This document shows positions 45,026 to 57,052 of a stretch of 64,000 bases of DNA, one piece after another (the first letter of the stretch is position 1; each line of letters opens with the position of its first letter). The position numbers and the translations under genes were made by a program. The DNA is from Diploscapter coronatus (lineage: Eukaryota > Nematoda > Chromadorea > Rhabditida > Rhabditidae), in NCBI GenBank assembly GCA_964036155.1, contig OZ038422.1:70579201-70643200 (forward strand), read 5' to 3'. Below the pieces are notes generated by a model, which saw nothing but the letters and a program-made list of their open reading frames with translations, made no database searches and was not told where the DNA came from.

Positions 45026-48000
45026 ATGCTCGATCTGAGCTCTGGCATGCCCATATACAACCTGGACGAGATGTCCGACTCACATAATTACCATCAATCG
45101 AACGACTTCTCGCCCGAGCAACGACCATCCTGGCTGTTCTCGAATCCAATTCATCCGCAGGTATGCATTTTAGCTCCGAATTCCACGAGCTCATAGTTGG
45201 TCAACTGTAAAACGAATGCAGGATGATGGACGCATTAACGATTTTCCTCACGATAATAAAACTGATGGGAATGCTAAAAGCGCGATATCAGCGAACAGAT
45301 CAATAGATCATCGCACATTTCATACGGTTTAAATTTTGCGATTCCGTTAGAGTTGGAATGTAGTCTGTAGTAAAAAGTCATTCGAAGCAAGCATTGCTGT
45401 TGTTGGGATAGATATTCTCTTTAGCAACTTTTTATCATTTCAAGTCTCGCAAATTGCAGTCTAACAAATCGAGTGAGTTGCATTTGTCCCAAAAACCAAT
45501 TCGCTCATTCGAACCACGAACACTCCTGTTCCGATTACTTCTACTTCTTCTATTTGCCTCACTTTACCTTCCTCAGATACTTCACTTCGCGTTTAATTCA
45601 ATCAGAGTAATGACTTTTTTGTGTGTTCTCTTTTTGCCTCAAACGAGCTTTTCCCCATTCGTGTTGCTACGCTTTGTGTGGTACCATTCCATTTCATTTT
45701 CTTATTTGCGGGGCTTGCTGCATTTCTTTTTTTCCTTTTATAGCTGGTTTCTTTTCTGTGCTTTTGATAATATTTTCTATTTTCCTGGGGGAATTCTTTC
45801 CAATTTCAAGCAAATAGCGCCCCGACTGAGTCAGGCATTGCAACAGGCAGATGAAAGGGCCTATGCATCGTTTTGCATTGCATCGGAAGGTACAAGCAAA
45901 GAAATGTTGAACCATAAACTGCTGCTGCTATGCATAGCCAACGAATACAACAAGAAACTCCTCTTACTCTCCCATTCTCTTCTCGCTCTCACTCACTTGA
46001 TGATGTACGCGAGATCTCTACTTCACTACGACCCGTTCTTATCTAATGAAACACAATTCTTCCTTCTTCGTTTCAATACTCTTATCTTCTTTTGGTCTAA
46101 AATGAGCTACTATTTTTCCCTTAGGCTGAAAATAAACAAATGAAGGAATTATTTCAAAATAATGCATAAATCGACGCATTTTAAGAGTGCATAATTTTTC
46201 AGATCCAATAATATGAGCTTTCTGTAATTGTTATCATATAGAGAGGCTAGGGAATATAAAAAGTAGAAGAATAAGAAAAAGACCCATTGACAAATATGTC
46301 AATGACGATGATCATCAGATGACAAATACATGAGCTCATTAATAGGCAATACTTTCCTTCTTTCATTTTTCCTTGAAAAATCACGAAGAGATCGGGTTTG
46401 TACAACAAAAATGTAGTTTTTTACCAATTTTGATTAATGAAATGATTTCAAAATATTTACTGACTGATTATATGGACTTTTGGCAATGATCTAGCTTAGA
46501 TTCTCTGACTACATAAGCTGCAGTCAGTAAAAATTATGCTGCAGAGAATATCTTGATAAGTAGTGCGCAATTTTCTAAATTTTTTGCATGTGCCTTTGAT
46601 ATCAAATAGATGACGATATTTAAGATAGAAATCATATAGGGTTTAAAAACGCTTTTCTAAAGTCTAAGAATTTATAGGAGTTCCATATCTGTCAACAATC
46701 AAGTTGTATCTTGCGCATTCGCATTTGATCCGACCCATTTGGTTTTTTATCGCTTCATCATATTTTCATGAGCTGCCATGGTCGATTCGATGCCTCCATT
46801 CTTATTTCAGTCGATCTTTTCATCTGTTTTCTATCTCTCTCCCTCCTCTCCATGTGATGCTATCCAAGTGTTGTAATGATGGCTTAAGCCTGCCTCTCAA
46901 CTCTTCCAATCTTTCTTCTTTTTCCATCTCCTCACATCGTACAGCTCATTTTGTCTGAATTCTGTCAGTTCTACTTTTTCCTTATCATTTCTTTGCTTTC
47001 CCCCTTTCTTCTTTCCTTCCTTCTTCCCGTTCTATTCAGTCCTTTCAGTTTCTTCTGTTCCTATTCTGGGACTGTGCGCATTCACCGCACCGCTCGTATT
47101 CACGCACCGTTTGCACAATGCTTCTATATTCGCTGTTTGCTTTTTCTTTTTTTCCGCTCGTTTTTGCTGCGTCTCGTCGGCTGCCATCGGGAAACCTTTC
47201 TATTTTCGCCCTGCTGCTCACTTTTCCGCTCCGCGACCGTCTTTCCTCTTGATTCTGCCTTTTTTCCCTCTCTTCTCAACCCCTTCACGTATTCTCGTTC
47301 GCTGTATTTACTCAGATCGTTGCCGTCTTCCATCCACAAATCGCTCTCTCTGCTCTGCCCCTCTACCTTTTCTACCTACTCGTAAATTCTTTGCTTGCTC
47401 TTCAACTGCGAATTGAAAATCGCCTGGCAATAAGTGTGCAGTGCTATGATCAGCACAATCATTTGCCTTTCGCTGCATTGCATACTGTTTGTTTATAGAC
47501 GAAAATAGTCACGTTGGTGCTGCGGGGAAATAGAAAGAATAGGAATAGCAAGAGAGAGAGAGAGGAAGAAAGGAAGGCAATCTGTTAGAAATCGGAAAAC
47601 AGCTGACTTGATTGGAGCGATTCGATTCCAAATGTCGAAATTTTCGAAAGAAAAGGTCGCTCCAAGAAGAAAAACCGTAACGTAAAAATATAAACATGTT
47701 TATTCAGAATCAATAGATCTGTAGATAAATGCGATGTGTGCATGTTCTCTTGATTTGCCGTGATCGGTGCCGTGTGCTGGTCATTTCTATTTCTCTTCCT
47801 TTCTCACTCTCTCTATGTCCTTCCCCTCTCTCCCCTCTTCGCTCATCCCCGGTCTGCATCTACGCGAGCATCATTCCGCGCGGCCTCTTCCGGTCTTTTT
47901 CTTGCCACCCACTCTATTTCGTCCACATTCCGTATGTTCTTTATGTCTGCCTTTCCTGTAGCCCTTCTGGCATCCTAATATTATCGATTATCAGACTCGT

Positions 48001-51000
48001 TTCTGTCTGACACGATTTTTTCTTCATCTATACTGCTCCATCAAATCGTATCACTCGTTTCCTTCTCTAGCATCAGAGCTGCCTGAGTTTTACGGCAGAC
48101 GATTTTTACGATCCGTAAAATTTCATCCCCATCCTAAATACTATCCGATTCTTATTCAAACTAAGGCTTCCACTTGTTTCGACTTTAATGATAAATATAT
48201 CAAACTCGAAAAATCACTTTCATTGTTAGCTCCGCAGAGGAATGCAACGAATTCAATTCAGCGCCTTCAATGAGAAAGAATGAATTACACTGATTCTTCT
48301 CTGATTCCGCTGATTCTTATCAGTCCAGCCAAAAACTCAACTCATTCGATTCCTGCGATTTTATCGTTGACTTTGTTCGATTCTTCGACTTTTCGCCTTA
48401 TCACAGATTGTCAAGCAGCAATTTGGTCTCCTACTCGATGCCATTTCGTATTTTCATTTCATTTTCCTCTTCATTCCATTCTATCATTTTTCTTCCACTT
48501 CACTTCATTGCTTTCTCCGCTCTCTAATCGATTCACTCACTACATACAATTCATGTTTGCAAATTCATCTCATTCGGTTCCTCTTCCATACTTTGATCAC
48601 TAATTTCCACACTTCAATTTGATGTGCCGCCAATCTAATTGCGTCACCTAAAAATACTTCATCATCGAATTCTCGCATGTGGCGACGTCAAGCATAGTCA
48701 CCATCGTCTCTCTCCTCTTTACACAACAATGTGTGTTGTTTTGTGTCATTGTAAATGTCAATGCTTGTCCTTTTGCCCTGCCCTGCCCTCGCGCCCTCTC
48801 CCTGTCAATGTCACTGTTTCCTCAGCCATTGGAGGACCGTCATTGCATTGTCTTCTCCATTCCTCATTCTTTAGCTGCATTTTTCACCCTAAAATCAGAA
48901 ACCATATGTGTGTGGCTTAACTGCTATCTGCCTCTGTTTCTTTCTCTGAACCGATCTCATGTGTGAGTGTGTGTGTGTGTCGTCGAGATTCGATGAAAAC
49001 TGCAGTGTCTGCCGTCTGCATCTGCGGAAAGCTTCTCCTCTCTTCACTTTTCCTCCCTTTTTCCTCTCGATGCTTTTTGTGATTGTCGCACGTAAATGTG
49101 GGCGTGGCCTCGATCACTGCATCGATGCATCGACGGGGATTGACTTGACTTGACTTTGCCATGCTACTTCTTTCCTGCCTCCTCCTGTCTCTTTACTCTT
49201 TTACTCTGTTACTTGCGTCGTTTTTGCCTGTTTCCTCTTTTTCTCTGTGTTTCAACTCTCGTCTTCACTTTCCACCCTGCCATTGTGCGTGTGTGCCCTG
49301 CCTGTTGTGTATGTCTGTCACTTTCTTCAGTTCTTTCCCGTCGTTTTCTCATTCTCCTCCTCAACTCTCTACCATCTCTCGTCAACTTTTTCTATTTCTT
49401 TGCATCTTTTACCGCTCCGTCTGTTTCGCGTGTATGCTTCAGTAGATAGAGCGAGAAAACCTCCGGCGACCTGCCCTCTGCCCCCACTTCTTCAATTCGC
49501 CTTCCCGACGTCTCTACCATTTCTTGCGTTCTTCCATTACTACACTGTTCCACCATCATCAGAACGGGAAGCTACTGCAGCCACGCTACCCTCATCACAT
49601 CATCCAACTGTTCAGTTTATTGTTGCATATTCACACATCTCTACACACTCTTTGATAGTGCGTTGATGTAAGAGCTGATATGCCATTCGACAACTATCAT
49701 GATTCATTTGCCAAGGAGGTAGGGTCTGACTTCCATCATCACATCCAAGGGGTTCCTCTCTTCCTTCTTCCTTACAATACTAATTTCGTTGCTTCATTAA
49801 TTCATCCTCTATTCATTCAGCAAGTCCCTCCCTCCCTCATCCCTCTTCATTTGCCATTTGCCTCTCTTCTAGCGAAAGTTCCCTCTTCTACTCGTTTACT
49901 TTCTCCGTGTGCCTCTCGTCGTTTTTTTAGCATCTTTCTGCCAACCGGTTATCGTTCCTTTGGATAGGAGGCGAATGGGTTGTGCGGGTTGAAAGGGGAA
50001 TGAGAGGGGGAGTGGCCTTGCCGAGAAAGCGAGAAAGAAGGGAGAAAGAATAGTAGTAGCAGCTATTGCGAATTGACGATTGCGCCATCGCATACATACA
50101 GTCAGACACAGACGAGAAACAGCGGAAAGGAGGGGGGTAGGATGGAAGGCATTATAGGGTCAGATGATCGCAGAAAGGCAGAACGAAGAGAGGAAATGAG
50201 ACAGACGACTGGCAGATTGACAGAGAACGAGAAAGTGAAAGCGAGAATACACGCAAGAAAAACCCAAATAGACCGAAAAACAGCGAATAACCCAGAGAGG
50301 AGAAGAGAAACAAATTGGAATTCTCGTGATCAACCGGTGGGAGCCCATCATGGTAGTTCTATCTGATTGGAATTTTGTATATCGCAAACTTTCATAGTTT
50401 TTTTTTTTTTATCTCAACTAGATCTGTGCGGAGCAGTAATGATGGTTTTTCAATCTCTAAAATTTGAACATTCTTCGTTATTTTCTTCAAAATTAAAGAC
50501 AACCGTCAAAGAATCACAGATTTTTAGTTTCGAAAAAAGCGATGTGCTATTCAACGCAAACTTGATCAAACTAATTTCAACTAAAAATTCTATCAGATCA
50601 ACTCACTCCTTTTCACGGATATGATATTCACGTGCTCGACCCATTATTATTCATTCTTTCATTGGTTTTCATTCTATGAATTTCTTTGCATATCCGCATT
50701 TTTCGAGCGCGATTTATCTGCTCGTATTACGCGTTTTGCGTTTGAATTCGCATTCCCGGCCCATCCTCCTGCACATTGTGCAATTTGCGTGTATCTGCTT
50801 GCGCTGTTGTATCTGTCTGAATGTCTCCATGCCTCCCTCCCCTATCATCTTTTCGCTCCTTTCAATTTTCCTGCTCTTCTTCTTCTTGTCAGCTGTTTGT
50901 CGATCGATTCATTTTCCCCCTTCTGCCTGAAATTTCCCCCGTCTTTTTGCGTCGCTTTTTCATCATTTCACCTTCTTATCAAACACTCGACACAAACCGA

Positions 51001-54000
51001 TAATAGTCACAAGTGAAACTGAAAACGCCAAGGTATAGGCAAAAATACAGCAAGACTGTCAATAATAAAACAGCAGACAGCAATCACTGCAGTCAGCGAG
51101 TAAGATATGGTCTGAAATCAATTTGCCTACTGAACTGATGATATTCGCAGCGACTGGGTCTCGTATTTATCTTCATTGCCTGTATTCAGTTTTCGATCAA
51201 TTTGTGTGCCAATCCCTCTTTATGCAAATTCTCATACTCTATCAGTTATCATGGGGAATACCTCGCTCCTGATTTGTCGTGACTAGTTTGGATGTCCAAA
51301 TTCGCGTCTTGTCTCTGCCACTGCGATGCTCATTCTCTGCCTCCATCCATTCTAAGCCACTCTTCATCATCGCATTTCTCCTTCCTTCCTTCCTTCCTCT
51401 CTTCGGCTTCGGCACAGTCTCGTAGCTTCATCCCGTGTGGGAAAGAGTGCCATTCTGCAGTCTGCAGTCAAACAATCCTTCGAAATAGCAACAGAAAGAG
51501 AAAGTAAGCAAAAGAGCAGAAGAAGCAGCAGCAGTAGAAGAAGAAACTGGGGAAAATGAGAGAATGGATGGCAGTTTGTAAAGTAAAGAGGCAGCTCTTC
51601 ACTCCTCACCTCGCTCGAGACTGCAGTCGTTCTTTTGAACTGCATTCCTTTAGCAATCGATGTGCTAATGCCATTGTTTCAGTATCACTCCACATCGTCT
51701 CCCACTGAGGCCTTGTCCTCGCTGCTCGATCCATTCGCCGCGTCGCCCACAGCTGATCCATCGCTCAACATCACTCATCTGACTGGCGTGCCTTACAGGC
51801 AGATGAACGGAGTCGCTGTTAATCGGTGAGAATCGACTGACTCAACCAATTTTATGATGCCCTACACTTCAGATATGCGAATTCGCCGATGGCGAGGCGA
51901 CAATTTGAACCACCAACGAGTCTGACGCCGTTCGGATCACCTCTTACGCCTAACCCAAACCCTCTTAATGGTAGGTATTCAAAATATATAGCAAAGGTTC
52001 CAAGAATTCTATCTCGAACTCATATTTTCACACATCATAAGATGAGATTTCGTTGCTAAAGTAGGGAGTAATTTATCGTAATAATTCATGCCTCAACACA
52101 TTGGACGGCGATCATAGTTGTCGTAAAATGAATTAACACAGTCATAAATCACTCGAAATGTTGAATGAGCTCTTGGTTCTTGCTAATGCTCATTTAGTCC
52201 CTTTCATTCTCGACTTCACGATACTCCTATTTTCGGCACACGCTCATTTCCTTCGAATCTCTTAACTCGAAAATTCTTACTTGCGCTAAATGACCAATGC
52301 TCTATTTGGTTGATGCGTATTTTCTTCGCCAAAATCATGAAAATTCAAGAATTTTCACTTTCTGTCATATTGTTGTCCAACTGCAGTAATTAAGCGTCAG
52401 CGTCTTTTTCGCTTTTCATCTTTGTTCATTCTGCTCATAAATATCACCGCGCCGTTTAACTACCTAATAAATGGGCAGCGTGCTTGCGGGATTGTCCCCG
52501 TCTCCAACATGTGCTCGCATTCTTGGCTCAAATCCCTGCATTGCCTTCCATTCTCACAGCAGCCAATTTGTTGCTAGACAATTCGATTCGACTTCCGTTG
52601 CAATGAGCATTCCAGATTAATTGTCGTAAATCCTGATAATTATTTCCATATTTTCAGCTTCTTCGATGTCATTACCCATCTCGAGCCCAACAAATGGTTC
52701 AGCGAATGTACCAGCTCCTAAGAACCCTAAATTGTATAAGACTGAATTGTGTAGATCGTGGATGGATCACGGCCGATGTAACTATGGAGAAAGGTAATCA
52801 TGGTGTTAAAAATAGGACGGAAACATCATTTTTTTTAAAACGATGATGGCTATGAAATCAGTCTGGTATGCAAAATCTGGAGTGGATCAATTTGACTAAA
52901 AATTTGTTTACCCATTGGGCTCATTCAATTGCGATTTCTAGATGAGTTTCAAGAAAATTTGGTTCATAATATTCAGGCATACCAGATCCAATCATTGAAA
53001 TGTGTTTTAGTTCTTAACTTTGAAAACTTAGATTCAGACGGGTTTAGGCTTTAAACTTTCAATTCATTTTTTTTCAGGTGTCAATATGCTCATGGAGAGC
53101 AGGAGAAGCGACCCATTCCGAGGCATCCGAAATACAAGACTGAAGCATGTCAGTCATTCCATCAAACCGGCTTATGCCCTTATGGACCTCGATGCCATTT
53201 CATTCACAATGAAACCGAATTGCTGGCCAACATGCCTGCTTCGTCTCCAATTGGATCGACGATATCGACGCCACTCTCGAATTCAATGTCATCAAAGCCT
53301 ACGCCTGTTCCTAACAACGGTAAACATCAGAAATCATATAAGTCGATCGGAAAATTCTGCCACATGCCAGTTTTTTTATTCGACCTAAATTCCGACACAC
53401 TCATCCAAATCGAAACAAAATTTTATAGCTTTCGATTATCACTATGACAAATACATCGACCAAATCAATCCGATTCTTTTCAAACAATTGGCCGAATTAA
53501 TGTAACCTGCATAATGATATGCTATCAAATTCCCTGATAGACCTATTACATCTGACAAGGCACGTCGACCAGGTGTCACTCATTAAACCGGGAAAGTTTG
53601 GTATCAAAATTATGGTCGCGGTGAATGACACCTGGTGAACGTCCCTTGTAAGCTCGGTTTATCAACTGTTACATCATTCAACTTTTCATCACAGTTCAAT
53701 TGCTCATTTTCAGTAGCTCTCGTACAACGAATGTGTTCATTGCCCGGCTACGCGAGCACAGGAGATTCAGCAGGAAGTTCATCCTCTGCTGATAGTGGAA
53801 GTGAATCGCCGAATGGAAGCTTCTCCCCTGGACTTGAGCTCGATGAAAATGGTAAGCAAACTGATTCGGATTGAGATATTCGGGGTTTTTCAACAAAATT
53901 ATAGGACCTTTTACAGCTGGCTTCATGGCAATGCCATACCAGCAGCAGCGACGGACTCCACAAAGATTTTTGTCGTATGAAGCGCCGAAAGCCGGTGTCA

Positions 54001-54244
54001 ACAGGTAATCAATGCGATAATTGGACAGAAAATGAAGTGAGCACTTTGCAGAGAGGTACCACTAAATGGACTGTTGAATGATATAATCTCGTGGACCCTG
54101 GAAGATGCGCCAACAGGCGTTCAACAGCAACCGCAACAACAACAACAAACATCATCATCTCCCATCGACGCAGTTAATGGCGCAAGATGGGAAGAACCAG
54201 GAGCACGGTTGCCGGTATTCGCTCAGCTCAGCAACCCTCAGTGA
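45026..54244 (+). CDS. TIS11/tristetraprolin-family CCCH zinc-finger mRNA-decay protein (394 aa)
   Basis: Eight exons: 45026-45160, 51683-51825, 51873-51970, 52658-52793, 53078-53319, 53714-53851, 53905-54004 and 54052-54244 (TGA). The tandem zinc fingers have the exact C-x8-C-x5-C-x3-H form, each led by [24 protein letters not shown] + CQYAH and [20 protein letters not shown] + CHFIH, 18 residues apart as in ZFP36 proteins. Such fingers bind UAUUUAU elements in 3' UTRs. The C terminus [11 protein letters not shown] corresponds to the CNOT1-binding RLPIF motif of vertebrate family members, so recruitment of the CCR4-NOT deadenylase is expected. The Ser/Pro-rich flanks and a Gln run (QQQPQQQQQ) are low complexity. 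The first exon has an acceptor (CTTTTTCAG, 44971) and stays open upstream of ATG 45026, so the true start could be further 5'. Intron 1 is 6.5 kb. Confidence 0.88.
45161..51682 (+). other. 6.5-kb first intron of the TIS11-type gene, strongly pyrimidine-rich
   Basis: The plus strand is dominated by C/T tracts (for example 46800-47400, 47760-48000, 49150-49450, 50620-50960), broken by purine-rich blocks (47510-47580, 49960-50330, 51470-51600). Many open frames of 60-230 codons exist only because of this bias; their products are Ser/Leu/Phe-rich with no motif. A GT microsatellite lies at 48962-48980. A possible alternative first exon is listed separately. Confidence 0.6.
49680..49718 (+). CDS. 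Possible alternative first coding exon of the TIS11-type gene
   Basis: ATG at 49680 starts [13 protein letters not shown] and reaches a GAG|GTAGGG donor in phase 0. The next exon of the gene (51683) starts in phase 0, so the two join in frame, giving an isoform with a 13-residue N terminus in place of the 45-residue one. There is no transcript evidence and such a short frame can occur by chance. Confidence 0.3.
53557..53650. repeat. Inverted repeat in intron 5 of the TIS11-type gene
   Basis: ACAAGGCACGTCGACCAGGT (about 53557-53576) pairs with the complement of ACCTGGTGAACGTCCCTTGT (about 53631-53650), and the pairing continues inward through GTCACTCA / TGAATGAC. Likely a small hairpin transposon. 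The end sequence GAACGTCCCTTGT also occurs at 42462. Confidence 0.6.
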
Positions 54245-55900
54245 GCGCGGTTGTAGTTCATCGAATGATGACATCGTCGATTCTCTCAGCACCTTACACT
54301 TCAACTCAGATGTACTTACCTGTAACGATTCAGGTTGGCCTGTTTCAGGCCCACACTTTACCTAATACCTAAGTTATTCGTCTGTCCAACTATTTCCGGC
54401 TTCATTCTCATTTGGTCATCGATTATTCTGCTTATTTGTCTTCATCACCGATCTTAATCAAATTTCCCATATTCTTTCGAGAAATTCGTATAGAAGTGCT
54501 TTCGAATGAGTTGTTTTCAAACTTCTTCTTCTTCTTCACCTTCCAGTCTCACATTGCCTTCCTTCGTCATTGCATTCATTCACTTACAAATCGATTGTAC
54601 GTAGATTAGATGATGAATGCGATGGCAGAAACATCACAGAGATCGTAGTTTTATTGCTAGCAAATTGGTGTCGTCGCTTAGTATAATTCGCTGTAAGATT
54701 ACATATACTAAATATATGGTCTAGCCATGTACATAGTGAGCAATGCAACTAATTGATATCTCAATAAGGGATTCTTGACCTCTTTCAGTTGCATACTTCG
54801 ATCGCACATCTCCACATTGTGCCTTAGCTCATTTGCTCCAATCGTACCATTCTCTTCAGAAACCGTCAAGTCTCATGCATCTTCAATTACACACCCGATA
54901 TTTCAATATTCGTTCCAGTGTACCTCGGTCCTTCCAATCGTTTCGCGTATCCTTCGGCATTGCATTCAGAGTAGTAGCAACTTAGAATTCGTCTAGCACT
55001 TTTCTATCACTCTATTTTCTTCTTTCGATTTGTACGATTGTATAATTTTTATAATTTATTTTCCGTTCAAATAATTCCTTGCTTTCTTATTCTTATTTAT
55101 TATTACTTTTCTAGAAAATTTCCAATACTCTGTACAATCTCGTTTTGAAACTTCTATTTTATTAAATGCGCATGACTAACATAATTCAGTATATTTTAAT
55201 CTTATTATCTTATTTTTCATATATGTCTTCTCAACAGGTGAATCCCCGAATTATCATTATTTTTCGTATCAATTATGGAGCATATTATCTAACTTTATTA
55301 CTAAACTTCTTCTAAAGTTTCGAGAAACAAGTTCTAAAATGACACCTAATTATCTTCTAAAAATTTCCGAGTTCATCCCGGTTCAATATTTTTCGGTCCC
55401 AGTGTATTATTAAGTGAATAGTTGTAGCGTTACTGTGTACACTTTCTCATCCTAAACTTACAAACTTTGATATGAAATTTATCTTACGATTGTGTATTTA
55501 TTAAAATTGTTCTGTTTTTCTAGCATTTTCGTATAATTATAAGAACATTTACCCGTAACATATTTCAACGATAAAATATATAAACTAGCTGCAACTTGAC
55601 GTATCAATGAGAAGACTAATTTTGTAAATTAGAAGTTGAGTTGTCAGCTGAAGACTCGATGCGAACGGCAAAGAGTTTCTTTCGTGTGCATGTGTAGATT
55701 TGTAATAACTGATCGCTAGCGAGTTTCTGTTGTAAGCGCCGCAATCCGGTTAGATTTTGTTAGTTGTCTATATGTATGTTGATAAATCGCATAGGTTTTA
55801 TGCTTGTTTTCTTCGATATATGAATAAATTTATCTATTTTGCATTCGAATGTTCAATAATTGAAATTCCGTTTGTGCATGCAAAAAATAAATTAAATCGG
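54245..55900 (+). promoter_or_regulatory. Probable 3' UTR of the TIS11-type gene with AU-rich elements
   Basis: A/T-rich sequence without coding exons. It contains TTATTTATT at 55093-55101, the optimal binding site of TIS11/ZFP36 proteins, and TATTTATT at 55495-55502. Candidate poly(A) signals are AATAAA near 55821 and 55885. The extent of the UTR is inferred from the lack of other genes. Confidence 0.5.
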
Positions 55901-55946
55901 AGAAATAGAAAAATAAATTTGAGTGGACACATTCCTAGCATAGGTG

Positions 55947-56065
55947 AGAGCTAGAGCTGTTGCAGAATCGAGTTTTTAAAAAAATTCGATATCGGAATCG
56001 GAAGTTCCGATGCCAAAAATCGTCGGAATTTGCGAAATCGAAACTTTCGCAACAGCCCTGGTGAG
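55947..56065. repeat. Imperfect inverted repeat
   Basis: GAGCTGTTGCAGAATCGA near 55951 pairs imperfectly with the complement of TCGAAACTTTCGCAACAGC near 56036-56056, with GAATCGGAAGTTCCGAT in the centre also self-complementary. Possibly a decayed MITE; a hairpin RNA cannot be excluded. Confidence 0.4.
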
Positions 56066-56069
56066 AGCC

Positions 56070-57045
56070 AACGGATACGGACAAGCAGAACATGCTTTTA
56101 AGGGTAATAAGGGTTAAGAAACACATATTTCTTGGCGCTAAGGCCTTGCTATCGAGTTATTAATTTTTTTATCCAAAAAATAACGAAGAAGATGCAAAGG
56201 AACTATTCCTCTTCTTTTCACTGTTCTCTCTCGTTGTTTCGGTCTCTTTTTCGCACTCCCTCTCGCCTCTTCCAGTTTTCTTTTGTCTGCGTTCTTTCAA
56301 ATAAGTGCAGGCAATACTTATCAGTAAATCTAATGATAACTCGACAATAAGACCTCAGCGTCAAAAAAGAATATGATATTCGTATTTCTCGACCCTTATT
56401 ACTTCTAAAAACATGTTCCGTTTTTCGGATCCGTTAGCTCACTTATGCTAGGAATAGGTCCTTTTCTCACACTATTTCTCTCTACTTTCCTTCTCCCCCT
56501 ATCTTTAACTATAGGTCTTGTCATTTACGAATTGCCAATAAAGATATCTTGCGAAATGCGAAAAAACGATAAAAATTAAAATTTTGACGAAAAAAACTAA
56601 AAATGCGACAAACGCGCTCAATTAGTGATTTCGCAATTCACACGTGAATTTCATTTTCATTTTCATCTATTTCCGTTCGAATTTTCGGCATTCCCGCGAT
56701 TTTGTTTTCCTGATTTTTGTCGTTAATTTTCTGTAAGCTGTTGGTGAACATCAAGTTTTGGAGCTGTGCACCAGTAGAAATTATCAACGTACCATTTCTA
56801 CAGAAGATTTTGCTTCGGGTCTAGAATTTCTGTATTTCCCAACTTTCGACGCTCTGTGTTCACCAATTTTCCCTCGATTTCTACGCATTTTTGAACTTGA
56901 AACTGTTCATCTCCATCTTCTCACCGAAACCCTTCAAACCATCATCTCCATTTTCTTTCAAGAAATTCGTAAGCATGCCTTTGTTATCCTCGTGTCGACT
57001 CTACTCGAAAATCTTCTACAATTTTGACGATTTACACAATTTCAG
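56070..57045. other. Region upstream of the C2H2 zinc-finger gene
   Basis: No coding exon supported. The open frames at 56758-57027 lack a splice partner. It ends in ATTTCAG at 57045, eight bases before the zinc-finger gene ATG, a candidate trans-splice acceptor. Confidence 0.4.
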
Positions 57046-57052
57046 AGCAAAA

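Noticed and set aside
45454..46143. 229-codon open frame in the long intron of the TIS11-type gene
   Set aside because: It is T-rich, gives a Phe/Leu/Ser-rich product with no motif, has no start context and lies in a strand-biased intron where long chance frames are common.
49150..49666. Overlapping hydrophobic open frames that look like membrane proteins
   Set aside because: Three frames are open at once because of C/T composition; the hydrophobicity follows from T-rich codons.
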